Shown here: positions 1-6,916 of the stretch, piece after piece
Layout: each line of letters begins with the position of its first letter
Position numbering within the stretch: position 1 is the first letter of the stretch
Assembly (NCBI GenBank): GCA_964539415.1
Contig: CAZIID010000004.1
Coordinates: forward strand, 1 to 32,062
Direction: 5' to 3'
Source: CAYQFQ01 sp964539415
GTDB lineage: Bacteria > Patescibacteriota > Minisyncoccia > Phycocordibacterales > GWA1-40-21
DNA: 32,062 nt
The notes under the pieces: generated by a model
Told to the model about the DNA's origin: nothing
The model's database searches: none
Seen by the model: the letters and a program-made list of their open reading frames with translations, nothing else
Position numbers and translations under genes: made by a program

Positions 1-4
1 TTTG

Positions 5-77
5 TGGGCGGTAGAGGGCTCGAACCTCTCACCTCAATCACGTCAAGATCGCGCTCTACCAGATGAGCTAACCGCCC
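5..77 (-). tRNA. tRNA-Val (anticodon GAC)
   Basis: The reverse complement folds into a 73-nt cloverleaf: 7-bp acceptor GGGCGGT/ACCGCCC, D-arm with GGTAGAGC, anticodon stem CGATC/GATTG around a loop reading TTGACGT (anticodon GAC), and T-arm AGAGG-TTCGAGC-CCTCT. The discriminator is A and a full CCA tail is not encoded. G at position 37 is slightly unusual for Val. Confidence 0.95.
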
Positions 78-160
78 TATTCTTTTAAAGATAGTAACAA
101 ACTTTTGATAAAAAATAAAGTTCTTTATTTTATGATATATTCTGGAAAGTATAGATATAC

Positions 161-189
161 TTGACTTTTATTATATAATATGCTATCAT
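161..189 (+). promoter_or_regulatory. Sigma70-type promoter of the 242-724 gene
   Basis: TTGACT at 161-166, a 17-bp spacer, and TATCAT at 184-189. It predicts a leader of about 45 nt before the ATG at 242. Confidence 0.6.
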
Positions 190-241
190 AGTGTAAGGTT
201 AGTAGTTAGAACAAGTTACGTATAACAAGTTGGAGGAAGTC

Positions 242-724
242 ATGATTGGTCAGATTAGAATTCTCAGGTTTCGTCGCGGGGTGAATCGTGCGACCGATAA
301 TGATCAGTGTCAGATTTCTTTTCAGGAGAACGGTATTTACAAAATGTTTGTTCCGAATAATAACTCCCGACAGGATCTGATAGAGCTCGCCTATAGTGGT
401 GAATTTATGCTCTGTCGCGAAGGGATGGTGATTCACAAGACTTCGACGAATCAGATTATCTGCGTTGAGCTGTTGACTGATTTGAAGTTTGGTTATGCCA
501 ACTTTAAAAACGAACGCAATATCTGGTGTGCGAACACGACTGTTCAGGGTCAGCCGGTTCGGCTGACATTAGACAGGGGTTGCGATACTCCGATGAGTGG
601 AGGGACTTTCAAGTTTGAGTGCCTGAAGGTTACACAGTCTGAAGATGCCGTTCCCCATATATATGTGAAGATTCTTTTTAAGGGGGTCACAAAGGAGGTG
701 ATTCCAGTTAAGGCGGTAGCGTAG
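242..724 (+). CDS. Hypothetical protein, 160 aa, orphan
   Basis: I do not recognise the family. The ATG at 242 is chosen over an in-frame TTG at 230 because GGAGG at 232-236 sits 5 nt before it and overlaps the TTG. The product is soluble and seems beta-rich, with no signal peptide or membrane segment. An N-terminal stretch reads GIYKMFVP, and the C-terminus ends VIPVKAVA. Similar short stretches (GGYKMYLP, KIPLRAVAEV) occur in the protein at 6208-6705, so the two may be distant relatives. It lies next to tRNA-Val, with its own promoter and its own terminator, as a single-gene unit. It looks less AT-rich than neighbouring core genes, which may reflect recent acquisition or different selection. 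That it is coding is likely; its function is unknown. Confidence 0.8.
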   Translation: MIGQIRILRFRRGVNRATDNDQCQISFQENGIYKMFVPNNNSRQDLIELAYSGEFMLCREGMVIHKTSTNQIICVELLTDLKFGYANFKNERNIWCANTTVQGQPVRLTLDRGCDTPMSGGTFKFECLKVTQSEDAVPHIYVKILFKGVTKEVIPVKAVA

Positions 725-732
725 GAGAAATC

Positions 733-764
733 AAAAACAGGTTCAACTTTGAACCTGTTTTTTT
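733..764. terminator. Bidirectional intrinsic terminator
   Basis: The stem CAGGTTCAA/TTGAACCTG (738-746 and 749-757) is flanked by an A-run on the left and a T-run on the right. It can end both the 242-724 gene and, on the other strand, trxB. Confidence 0.85.
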
Positions 765-824
765 AATTGTCAGAAAACCCTTCACGACTCCCTCTGTCCC
801 GAGTAGTGCGAGGGGGAGGTTATT

Positions 825-1763
825 CTATTTCTCCGCCTTTAAATATTTATAGATATCTTCAGTTGCTTTTATCGCATCTCCAACAGCAATATTGTTTTGT
901 TTATATAGACCATCAGTACAATCTCCAGCAGCCCAAATACCTGTCTCAGTTGTTCTTTGATTTTTAGGGTCTGTTATTATCTGTTCTTTTTCATCAAGTT
1001 TTATAATTCCACTTTTCTTTATATATTCAACAGAAGGGTTTGCTCCGATTTCAACAAAAATTCCCTGCACAGATAATTCTTTTTCTTCTCCAGTTATTTT
1101 ATCTTTGTATACAATTCCACTAACAAATTTGTCGCCTTTAATTTTGACTATATCAACATTTGTAATACCTTGTGCTTTTGGATTTGATAGAACTTTGTTG
1201 ATGGTTATAGGATCGGCTTTAAAATCACTTCTTTGCATTATAGTTACATTTTTTGCATAAGATAGAAGCTGTGTTGCTGATTCAAAAGCGCTGTTTCCAC
1301 CTCCAATAACAACGACATCCATATCAGAAAACATTGGCGCGTCACAAGTAGCACAGTAGGTGATACCTTTACCTTCAAATTTTTCTGCACCTTCAGCTTT
1401 AAGTTTTCTTCTTATGCTTCCTGAAGCTACGAGAACCGTTTTTGCAGTATATTCAGACTTGTTTGTTTTTATGTTAAAAATTTCTCCTTTTTTTGTGAGT
1501 TCAGTCACAATTTCTTTTTCTTTAATATCTACAATTTCGCCAGCGTAAGCTTTTAAGTGTTTTTCAAGGTTTGACGCAAGTTCTTCACCAGAAATTGATA
1601 CTGTTCCAATCCAATTTTGAATATTATCAGAAACCACACTTTGCCCCTTAAAAGTTTCAGTAATAAAGACAGTCTTTATCTTTTTTCTTGCAGCATAAAT
1701 ACCTCCTGATACTCCAGCAGGCCCACCTCCTATAATGCATAAATCATAAATATTATTTTCCAT
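825..1763 (-). CDS. trxB: Thioredoxin reductase-like FAD/NAD(P)H disulfide oxidoreductase
   Basis: A 312-aa flavoprotein of normal TrxB length. The N-terminus has the FAD-binding motif GGGPAGVSGGIYAARK. The redox disulfide CATCD lies near residue 140, followed by the NAD(P)H-binding GGGNSAFESA around residues 152-162. Near the end, AAGDCTDG is the second FAD contact of the family. By family knowledge it passes electrons from NAD(P)H to thioredoxin-like proteins in the cytoplasm. No thioredoxin gene lies in this window, so its partner must be elsewhere. A TATAAT box ends 6 nt before the ATG and there is no Shine-Dalgarno sequence, so the mRNA is probably leaderless. Family assignment is firm; the exact substrate protein is not shown by sequence. 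Confidence 0.93.
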   Translation of the reverse strand: MENNIYDLCIIGGGPAGVSGGIYAARKKIKTVFITETFKGQSVVSDNIQNWIGTVSISGEELASNLEKHLKAYAGEIVDIKEKEIVTELTKKGEIFNIKTNKSEYTAKTVLVASGSIRRKLKAEGAEKFEGKGITYCATCDAPMFSDMDVVVIGGGNSAFESATQLLSYAKNVTIMQRSDFKADPITINKVLSNPKAQGITNVDIVKIKGDKFVSGIVYKDKITGEEKELSVQGIFVEIGANPSVEYIKKSGIIKLDEKEQIITDPKNQRTTETGIWAAGDCTDGLYKQNNIAVGDAIKATEDIYKYLKAEK

Positions 1764-1769
1764 TGCCGT

Positions 1770-1775
1770 ATTATA
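1770..1775 (-). promoter_or_regulatory. -10 box of trxB, leaderless position
   Basis: On the minus strand this reads TATAAT and is followed by 6 nt and then the ATG, so transcription should begin at or next to the start codon. No good -35 is visible. Confidence 0.65.
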
Positions 1776-1811
1776 GCAAAATTTATGAAGAAGTATATTT
1801 TTATATTTTGT

Positions 1812-1840
1812 TTGACATGCTAGTTTCTTTATTATAGATT
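1812..1840 (+). promoter_or_regulatory. Promoter of the 1954-2322 gene
   Basis: TTGACA at 1812-1817 and TAGATT at 1835-1840 are separated by 17 bp; an alternative -10, TATAGA, starts 2 bp earlier. It gives a leader of roughly 105 nt. Confidence 0.5.
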
Positions 1841-1855
1841 TTAAATATCAATACC

Positions 1856-1953
1856 CGTTATGGGCTGGTCGCTATCTGTGCGGTGCATAGATGGTTAGAG
1901 TGCAGGATGCGTACACTTCAAAACGCACGTTAGTTCATTAAAGTGGAGGCGTT
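1856..1953 (+). promoter_or_regulatory. Structured leader with mini-ORF
   Basis: The leader holds a 12-codon mini-ORF at 1860-1898 starting M-G-W. Inside it is a hairpin (ATCTGTGC/GCATAGAT). After it comes AGTTCATTA (1932-1940) and GGAGG (1945-1949), 4 nt before the ATG. The same blocks in the same order precede the gene at 21109: CGT-ATG-(A/G)GCTGG, then AGTTCATTA, then GTGGAGGC. A regulatory leader or leader peptide is inferred. Confidence 0.5.
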
Positions 1954-2322
1954 ATGCCAAGTATGATGAAAGTGTTGGATGGCCCATGTTTTAGGAAAGT
2001 GGTGTTCAGTTCGGAACTTCTGAATGAAGTCGGGAACACGATCCCTTTTAAAATGGATCGGAAATCTCCCGAAATAAGTCCCACTGGTAAAGATCCGTAT
2101 GAATTCTGGGTTTCAGTTAAATCAATGGGTCGATTCAATGATTCTGCCGATGATTTTGTTATCATTGCAACGCAGATGGGTTTTACACACACTGTTCCGA
2201 TTGCAAGATTAGATTGGTATTATGTCATTCGTTACAATGTCAGGACACGAAAAGGGCGTTGCATTGAATACACCAAGGAAGAGTTCTTTGAGGAGTCAAT
2301 AATCCGTAATATGTTCTTATAA
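1954..2322 (+). CDS. Hypothetical protein, 122 aa, orphan with conserved leader
   Basis: The family is not recognised. The start is set by GGAGG 4 nt upstream. The product is soluble and rich in aromatic and charged residues (DWYYVIRYNV near the C-terminal third), with no membrane segment. By eye it resembles the protein at 21109-21543: FWVSVKSMGRFN here against IHVCVKALQNFD there, and a later RL-aromatic segment followed by R-x-G-R in both. The two genes also share leader blocks. It is a stand-alone unit between its promoter and a strong terminator, tail-to-tail with ftsZ. Function unknown. Confidence 0.8.
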   Translation: MPSMMKVLDGPCFRKVVFSSELLNEVGNTIPFKMDRKSPEISPTGKDPYEFWVSVKSMGRFNDSADDFVIIATQMGFTHTVPIARLDWYYVIRYNVRTRKGRCIEYTKEEFFEESIIRNMFL

Positions 2323-2325
2323 AAT

Positions 2326-2360
2326 AAAAAACCCTATCGTTTGTGACGATAGGGTTTTTC
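2326..2360. terminator. Bidirectional terminator between orphan gene and ftsZ
   Basis: ACCCTATCGT (2331-2340) pairs with ACGATAGGGT (2346-2355), flanked by A5 and T5. It serves the plus-strand orphan and the minus-strand ftsZ, whose stop codon is 7 nt away. Confidence 0.9.
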
Positions 2361-2366
2361 TTTTTA

Positions 2367-3551
2367 CTATTTTATTTTATTCCGTCTCAAAAACGCTGGC
2401 ACAGCACCCCAGTCTGAATCCTCATCGTCTGATTTTAGATTGTTTGTTGTTGATTCTGGAACTTCTGTCTTTATTTCAATTTTTTCTTCTTGTTGATTTG
2501 AGCTAAAGAAACTTGATGACTTCTTTTCTTCAATCGGCTCTTTCTTTTCTTCTTTTGCTGACATCACATTTTGGAATAAAGATTTTCTTGCTGGCGCGTC
2601 TGAAAAACCTGAAGCGATAACTGTTATCTTGATTTCATTTTTCTTCAATCTTTCGTCGTGAATTGTACCGAATATAACTCTTGCATTTGCATCTATAGAT
2701 TCTGTTATAACTTTTGCTGCTTCTTGGATTTCAAACAATGTTAGATCATCACCACCGGCGATAGAGAACAAGACTCCTTTTGCACCATTTATTGATACTT
2801 CAAGAAGTGGGGAATTGATAGCCATTTTAGCTGCATCAGATGCTCTGTTTTCTCCAGATGCAATACCTACGCCCATAAGAGCAGGACCTGCATTTTCAAG
2901 CACGGCTTTAATATCTGCGAAGTCTATGTTTATAATTCCAGGTGTTGTTATAAGGTCGGAAATACCTTCAACTGCTTGTTTTAAAATATCATCACAGATT
3001 GCAAAAGCTGCTTTTGCTGTTGTGTCTTTGCTTACAGTTGCAAGTAATCTATCATTTGGAATTACGATTATTGCATCAACATTTTTTCTGAGCTCTTCTA
3101 TAGATTGTTCAGCAATTTTATTTCTTTGCAAACCTTCAAACATAAAAGGTTTGGTGACGACCGCGATAGTAAGTGCTCCAAGTTCTTTTGCTGTTTTTGC
3201 AACGATAGGAGCAGCTCCACTGTATGTTCCTCCTCCAGCTCCACCAGCTACGAAAACCATGTCAGATCCTTTTATTGCTTCTTGGATTTCTTCTTTTGTT
3301 TCTTCAGCAGCTTTCTTTCCGAGCTCTGGATTCATTCCGGTACCGAGACCTCTTGTTAAGTTTTTTCCAATGTGAATTTTTTTCTGAGCTAGGGAATTGT
3401 GTAAGTCTTGAGCGTCTGTATTTATAGCAATAAATTCAACTCTCTTTACTTTAGAGTTGACCATATGATTTACTGCATTCTTTCCTGAACCTCCTACTCC
3501 TAATACCTTGATTCTAGCAAAGGCTTCTATTTCTGGTTTTACTTGTGGCAT
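2367..3551 (-). CDS. ftsZ: Cell division GTPase FtsZ
   Basis: A 394-aa tubulin-family GTPase that forms the cytoplasmic Z ring. The N-terminal GTP-binding loop reads VLGVGGSGKNAVNHM (residues 16-30). The T7 catalytic loop region is seen as NIDFADIKAVLENAG. After the GTPase core comes an acidic, Lys/Glu/Ser-rich linker and a canonical C-terminal tail VPAFLRRNK, which by family knowledge binds FtsA. The tubulin signature, normally GGGTG(S/T)G, reads GGGTYSG here (residues 106-112, Tyr110 coded by TAC), an unusual change in the phosphate-binding loop. The ATG at 3551 follows a leader of over 80 nt with two inverted repeats and no clear Shine-Dalgarno sequence. A terminator separates it from ftsA upstream. 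Confidence 0.96.
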   Translation of the reverse strand: MPQVKPEIEAFARIKVLGVGGSGKNAVNHMVNSKVKRVEFIAINTDAQDLHNSLAQKKIHIGKNLTRGLGTGMNPELGKKAAEETKEEIQEAIKGSDMVFVAGGAGGGTYSGAAPIVAKTAKELGALTIAVVTKPFMFEGLQRNKIAEQSIEELRKNVDAIIVIPNDRLLATVSKDTTAKAAFAICDDILKQAVEGISDLITTPGIINIDFADIKAVLENAGPALMGVGIASGENRASDAAKMAINSPLLEVSINGAKGVLFSIAGGDDLTLFEIQEAAKVITESIDANARVIFGTIHDERLKKNEIKITVIASGFSDAPARKSLFQNVMSAKEEKKEPIEEKKSSSFFSSNQQEEKIEIKTEVPESTTNNLKSDDEDSDWGAVPAFLRRNKIK

Positions 3552-3572
3552 TTTGTTTGTCGCTTGCTTCAG

Positions 3573-3616
3573 TAAGCCCTACTAAAAAAGGAAGGCTTAA
3601 TTTGCGTTGCAAAATT
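3573..3616 (-). promoter_or_regulatory. Inverted repeats in the ftsZ leader
   Basis: Two inverted repeats lie in tandem upstream of ftsZ: TAAGCC/GGCTTA (3573-3578 and 3594-3599) and AATTTGC/GCAAAATT (3599-3605 and 3609-3616). They are not followed by a T-run, so they may be leader RNA structures or operator sites. Function inferred only. Confidence 0.35.
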
Positions 3617-3669
3617 AAACTAATAATTAAACTCAATTTCTTGCCCTAATAATAACAGAATAAATGATA

Positions 3670-3702
3670 AAAAGAAAAGGCTTGACCGAAGCCTTTCTTT
3701 GT
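3670..3702 (-). terminator. Terminator after ftsA
   Basis: On the minus strand AAAGGCTT-CGGTC-AAGCCTTTT is followed by CTTTTT. It lies 30 nt beyond the ftsA stop, so ftsZ must use its own promoter. Confidence 0.75.
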
Positions 3703-3731
3703 TTGTTGCTAAACCTCAAAAGTGGCCTAAT

Positions 3732-4907
3732 TTAAGGCAAATATTGTCTAATCCAATTTTTAAATACGTCTAAAATGTTTTCTGAAATTCTTATCCCTTC
3801 TGGCATGTCATCACTGTCTTGCAGACCCCAAACAGAAAGTCCGTATGCAACAGACCATGTAGAATCTTTTATTTGTTCATTTTTTAATCCTGGCATATTA
3901 CCTGACTGAGCGATTCTTGAAGGAAGTTTGAGAGAAGCTCTTGCTAAATCTTCTATGGTTTCTATTCCTGATCCTCCTCCTGACAAAATAATTCCTGCTG
4001 GCAATAAACCGTTTCTGCCGATTTTTTTCAAGTGAGCTTCTATGAGTTCAAAAATATCTGAAAGTCTAGCAAAAATAATTTCATCAAGTTTCTTTTTTGG
4101 ATACTGGGAATCATCTACAGTTCTTAGTTTTAAACTCTCAGCTTCTTCTATTGGAATTTTAAAACCAAGTGCTATGTCGTTTGTAATATCTGTTCCACCA
4201 ATAGGATAGATTTCAAGTGATATTGGTATGTTGTTTTCGTATACAACTAAAGATACGGTTTCTGAACCTATGTTTGCAAGAATACAACCAGCAACTTTTT
4301 GGGTTTTTGATAAAGTTACAAGACTGCCAGCAAGAGGGGATGCCATAACATTTAAAACCTCAATGCCAGTTTCATTAACGCATTTTATCAAGTCATTTAA
4401 GTGTTGTTCTATACACATTATAAACATGACTCTTATTTCAAGTTTTGCGCCTTTCATTCCTAACGGTCTGCCGTTTATAGTTTGGCCATCTATTTTGTAA
4501 GATATAGGTATGGTGTGAATTATTTTCTTGTTCAGTAAGACACTTGAAGGAATATTTTCTTCAGCGAATGTCAGTGCGTTTTTAATATCAATATCTGTGA
4601 TTTCAAGATCTGCTCTTGATATCATTATGGAGCCTTTTGTTGTTATGCTACTTAGACCTATTCCTCCAACAGAAAGATAGGCATTTTTAATTTTAATTTT
4701 TGAAGTTCTTTCAGCTTGAGAGACAGCTATTTTAAGATTCTTAATAACGTCTGAGGTGTTTATTATATAACCATGTCTGAGACCTTTTGATTCAGATATT
4801 CCCAAGCCTATAACTTTAGGCATGCTCTCTTCTTCAGAGCTTTCTGATACCAAGACTTTGACTTGATATGTACCCACATCTATTCCGACTGAAATTTTTT
4901 TTGACAT
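3732..4907 (-). CDS. ftsA: Cell division protein FtsA (actin-like membrane tether)
   Basis: A 391-aa actin/HSP70-fold ATPase. The phosphate-1 motif is GIDVGTYQVKVLV (residues 8-20). SGGGSGIETIEDLA near residue 310 is the adenosine-side motif. The protein ends with an amphipathic segment (DVFKNWIRQYLP) that fits the membrane-targeting helix of FtsA. By family knowledge it anchors FtsZ filaments to the inner face of the membrane. It starts 45 nt after ybeY on the same strand, so it may be co-transcribed with rpsU-ybeY, but TATAAT boxes in the gap (for example about 28 nt before the ATG) could also drive it. It is separated from ftsZ by a terminator, unlike the usual tight ftsA-ftsZ pair. Confidence 0.94.
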   Translation of the reverse strand: MSKKISVGIDVGTYQVKVLVSESSEEESMPKVIGLGISESKGLRHGYIINTSDVIKNLKIAVSQAERTSKIKIKNAYLSVGGIGLSSITTKGSIMISRADLEITDIDIKNALTFAEENIPSSVLLNKKIIHTIPISYKIDGQTINGRPLGMKGAKLEIRVMFIMCIEQHLNDLIKCVNETGIEVLNVMASPLAGSLVTLSKTQKVAGCILANIGSETVSLVVYENNIPISLEIYPIGGTDITNDIALGFKIPIEEAESLKLRTVDDSQYPKKKLDEIIFARLSDIFELIEAHLKKIGRNGLLPAGIILSGGGSGIETIEDLARASLKLPSRIAQSGNMPGLKNEQIKDSTWSVAYGLSVWGLQDSDDMPEGIRISENILDVFKNWIRQYLP

Positions 4908-4952
4908 TGGTTATTTTAGAACTATTATGTCCTCTATTATAACCTATATCTT

Positions 4953-5348
4953 TTATATTTGAAAATACTTTCTGTGGATAGATTCTTCTTTTTCCATTTT
5001 GTTGCCGTGGTCAAACCCTTTTAGATGTACAAGACCGTGAATAAAAAGAAAAAGTAAGAAATTTTCTGGTGTTCTTTCAAATTCTTTTGCTTTTATATTA
5101 GCTATCTTTTTACAAATAAATATTTCTCCTACATTTTTATCAATAGGGAAGCTCAAGATATCTGTTGGCTTATCCACATTTCTATAAATCTTATTTAATT
5201 CGTGAATTTTCTTTTCGTTTACAAAACTTAATGCTAAGTCGTAGTCTTCACCCAAGACTTTTTCTTTCATTGCCAAAAAAGACAAGCCGGAGAGCTTGTC
5301 TTTTCCTGTTGTATTAATTGAAAAGTTTTTCAAAAAAACACTTGTCAT
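4953..5348 (-). CDS. ybeY: rRNA maturation endoribonuclease YbeY
   Basis: A 131-aa UPF0054 metalloprotein with the zinc-binding signature HGLVHLKGFDH near residue 110. Its three His residues are the metal ligands in the family. The preceding NVDKPTDILSFP is the other hallmark block. By family knowledge it takes part in 16S rRNA 3'-end maturation and ribosome quality control. Its ATG overlaps the rpsU stop by one base (TAATG at 5350-5346 on the minus strand), so translation of this ribosome-maturation factor is probably coupled to that of bS21. The length is a little shorter than in proteobacteria. Confidence 0.95.
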   Translation of the reverse strand: MTSVFLKNFSINTTGKDKLSGLSFLAMKEKVLGEDYDLALSFVNEKKIHELNKIYRNVDKPTDILSFPIDKNVGEIFICKKIANIKAKEFERTPENFLLFLFIHGLVHLKGFDHGNKMEKEESIHRKYFQI

Positions 5349-5596
5349 TATCTTGTTCTTGATCTGCCTGGGTTTTCTACCATCTTTCCCATTTTGATAA
5401 GTTCTTCTATGTTAGCTTTCTTCTTAAGACCGTTAAGTGTTCTAACTTTCTTCTTGTAAGATGATTCAGTTCTTGTTGCGTATCTGATAGATCTTACTCT
5501 TGGAAGAATTCCAGAACCTTGAACTTTCTTGGTGAATCTTCTGAGCATACTTGTGTTGCTCTCGTTGCTATTTTTGGATACTTCTATATTTATCAT
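5348..5596 (-). CDS. rpsU: 30S ribosomal protein bS21
   Basis: An 82-aa basic protein starting MINIEVSKNSNESNTSMLRR; the Ser/Asn-rich N-terminus followed by LRRFTKKVQ is typical of bS21. A longer frame starting 13 codons upstream lacks family similarity, so the ATG at 5596 is preferred. The C-terminus is Lys/Arg-rich, ending GRSRTR. bS21 sits near the anti-Shine-Dalgarno end of 16S rRNA on the platform of the small subunit. It heads the probable rpsU-ybeY(-ftsA) run and overlaps ybeY by one base. Confidence 0.88.
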   Translation of the reverse strand: MINIEVSKNSNESNTSMLRRFTKKVQGSGILPRVRSIRYATRTESSYKKKVRTLNGLKKKANIEELIKMGKMVENPGRSRTR

Positions 5597-5652
5597 ATTG
5601 GCTAAGATAATAACATTTAGTAGCTTTTTATGCAAGGGAAGGATTGAAATAT

Positions 5653-5680
5653 AAAAAGTCCGACGGGGGTCGGACTTTGT
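5653..5680 (-). terminator. Terminator of the 5719-5916 gene
   Basis: AAAGTCCGAC (5655-5664) pairs with GTCGGACTTT (5669-5678). On the minus strand it ends in a T-run, 40 nt after the upstream gene. Confidence 0.85.
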
Positions 5681-5718
5681 TTTGGTTTATTTACCAAAAA
5701 AGAATCAAAAATAAAGAA

Positions 5719-5916
5719 CTACAAGAAACTTTGTTGGTGTTGAAGCTCCTCGTTTGAACCATGCAGAGATGTTTCTTCGCAGTATTCAACTTGAGGCGAC
5801 GTTTCAAACTTTTTTTCGTCGTCTAAAAACTGCCGAAGAATTTCTGGTGTAATATCAACCACTTCACCTTTTCTTATGTTTGGATATTTGCTGGCTAACC
5901 AATCTCTTAAAGACAT
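5719..5916 (-). CDS. Small hypothetical protein, 65 aa
   Basis: The family is not recognised. The ATG at 5916 is preferred over an upstream in-frame GTG at 5943 because AAAGAGG lies about 6 nt before it. The protein begins MSLRDWLASKYPNIRKGEV, has a central acidic part (FLDDEKKFE) and a Glu/Gln/His/Ser-rich tail that looks disordered. No membrane segment. It is an independent unit with its own terminator, upstream of rpsU on the same strand. Function unknown. Confidence 0.65.
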   Translation of the reverse strand: MSLRDWLASKYPNIRKGEVVDITPEILRQFLDDEKKFETSPQVEYCEETSLHGSNEELQHQQSFL

Positions 5917-6207
5917 TTTAAGCCTCTTTCTTTTTAGGTTCACTCACAAACAAACTTCAATATTCAGCGACCATCTTTTAGCAATACTACTCTTTGATGT
6001 TAAATTTTAGATGAAAAATTCGTGTTTTTAACGTGATTTTTCTGCCTATATATCTTTGACCCGACCCATATCAAAACCTCACCATGAGCCTTTTAGGGTG
6101 CATGAGGACGACATACAGGGGCTTTACTTGTTCCAGATAAGTGTGTTATGTTTAAAAATAGAAAGCTACTTAAAAAGGCACTTTACAATAAAAAAGGGAG
6201 TTAAAAA

Positions 6208-6705
6208 GTGAGTAAGAAAAAAGTTGGGCAAAAAGAGGTAAAACACTCGATTAGTTACACTCTTCAAGATTTTGGTGGTTACAAAATGTATTTGCCTGAG
6301 AAAGACACGAAGGTTGCTTCGCCGTGCAAGTGTCCTGGTTGTATGCCGGTTAAATTATCTTATATCTTAAGAAAGGTAAAAAAGATTGCTGGTTTGACAA
6401 AAGAAGAGTTGCTTAAGAAGCGACCCTTCAAGAACTTGCTTTGGGTTATAAAGGTTGAGCGTTGGGATGTTGCTGTGGGAACTTTTCAAGTTGGGTGGCA
6501 GACAGTAACAACCATGGGAGCTTTCACTTTTTGTATTACTGTTGGTTATGATGGAAAAGGACAAGTGAAAAACCTTTCTCAAAAAAAACCAAATGGGAAA
6601 TACTATCGCTTTTTCGGTCGTGATAAATTGTTCTTTCCAAAATACAATAAGATTCCACTGAGAGCGGTTGCTGAAGTATTAGCAACTACTTTTAATAAAG
6701 GTTGA
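6208..6705 (+). CDS. Hypothetical protein, 165 aa, with CxCxxC motif
   Basis: The family is not recognised. It starts with GTG at 6208, preceded by AGGGAG with a 7-nt spacer. The N-terminus contains GGYKMYLP and then PCKCPGCMP, a cysteine cluster that could bind metal although no second ligand pair is obvious. The rest is basic and seems beta-rich, ending in KIPLRAVAEVL. The GGYKMYLP and IPLRAVA stretches recall GIYKMFVP and IPVKAVA of the protein at 242-724. The region 5944-6207 before it holds no other gene I can support, only an 18-codon mini-ORF (6084-6140) that may be chance. A terminator follows, and then tRNA-Glu. Confidence 0.75.
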   Translation: MSKKKVGQKEVKHSISYTLQDFGGYKMYLPEKDTKVASPCKCPGCMPVKLSYILRKVKKIAGLTKEELLKKRPFKNLLWVIKVERWDVAVGTFQVGWQTVTTMGAFTFCITVGYDGKGQVKNLSQKKPNGKYYRFFGRDKLFFPKYNKIPLRAVAEVLATTFNKG

Positions 6706-6713
6706 TGAACGCC

Positions 6714-6742
6714 AAGCCACTAGAGAAATCTGGTGGCTTTTT
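6714..6742 (+). terminator. Terminator of the 6208-6705 gene
   Basis: AAGCCACTAGA pairs with TCTGGTGGCTT (one T-G wobble) around a GAAA tetraloop, followed by a T-run. Confidence 0.85.
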
Positions 6743-6803
6743 ATTAGGTGTTCATTATTGATTTAAAGTAAAATAGCTGTTATATTATCAACGTATTTAT
6801 CTT

Positions 6804-6875
6804 GGCCCTATCGTCTAACGGTTAGGACGGAGCCTTCTCAAGGCTTAAATCAGAGTTCGATTCTCTGTAGGGTCA
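6804..6875 (+). tRNA. tRNA-Glu (anticodon CTC)
   Basis: A 72-nt cloverleaf: acceptor GGCCCTA/TAGGGTC, D-arm with GGTTAGGAC, anticodon stem GAGCC/GGCTT with loop TTCTCAA (anticodon CTC), and T-loop TTCGATT. Discriminator A, no encoded CCA. Confidence 0.95.
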
Positions 6876-6881
6876 CAAATT

Positions 6882-6910
6882 AAAAAAGCCGAAGGTGTTA
6901 CCTTCGGCTT
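6882..6910 (-). terminator. Terminator of the 6917-7213 gene
   Basis: AAGCCGAAGGT (6886-6896) pairs with ACCTTCGGCTT (6900-6910). On the minus strand a T-run follows. Confidence 0.88.
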
Positions 6911-6916
6911 GGGAGC

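Noticed and set aside
781..824. An imperfect CTCCCTC/GAGGGGGAG inverted repeat after trxB as a second terminator
   Set aside because: The arms are mismatched and no T-run follows on either strand; it may be a decayed repeat, but I cannot support more.
2815..3375. A 186-codon open frame on the plus strand inside ftsZ
   Set aside because: It is the antisense shadow of a strongly conserved gene; the translation is low-complexity Ser/Ala/Ile-rich with no start signals.
6084..6140. An 18-codon mini-ORF in the leader of the 6208 gene, as a third member of the mini-ORF leader family
   Set aside because: It begins ATGAGC like one of the others, but the downstream blocks (AGTTCATTA, GTGGAGGC) are absent, so chance is as likely.
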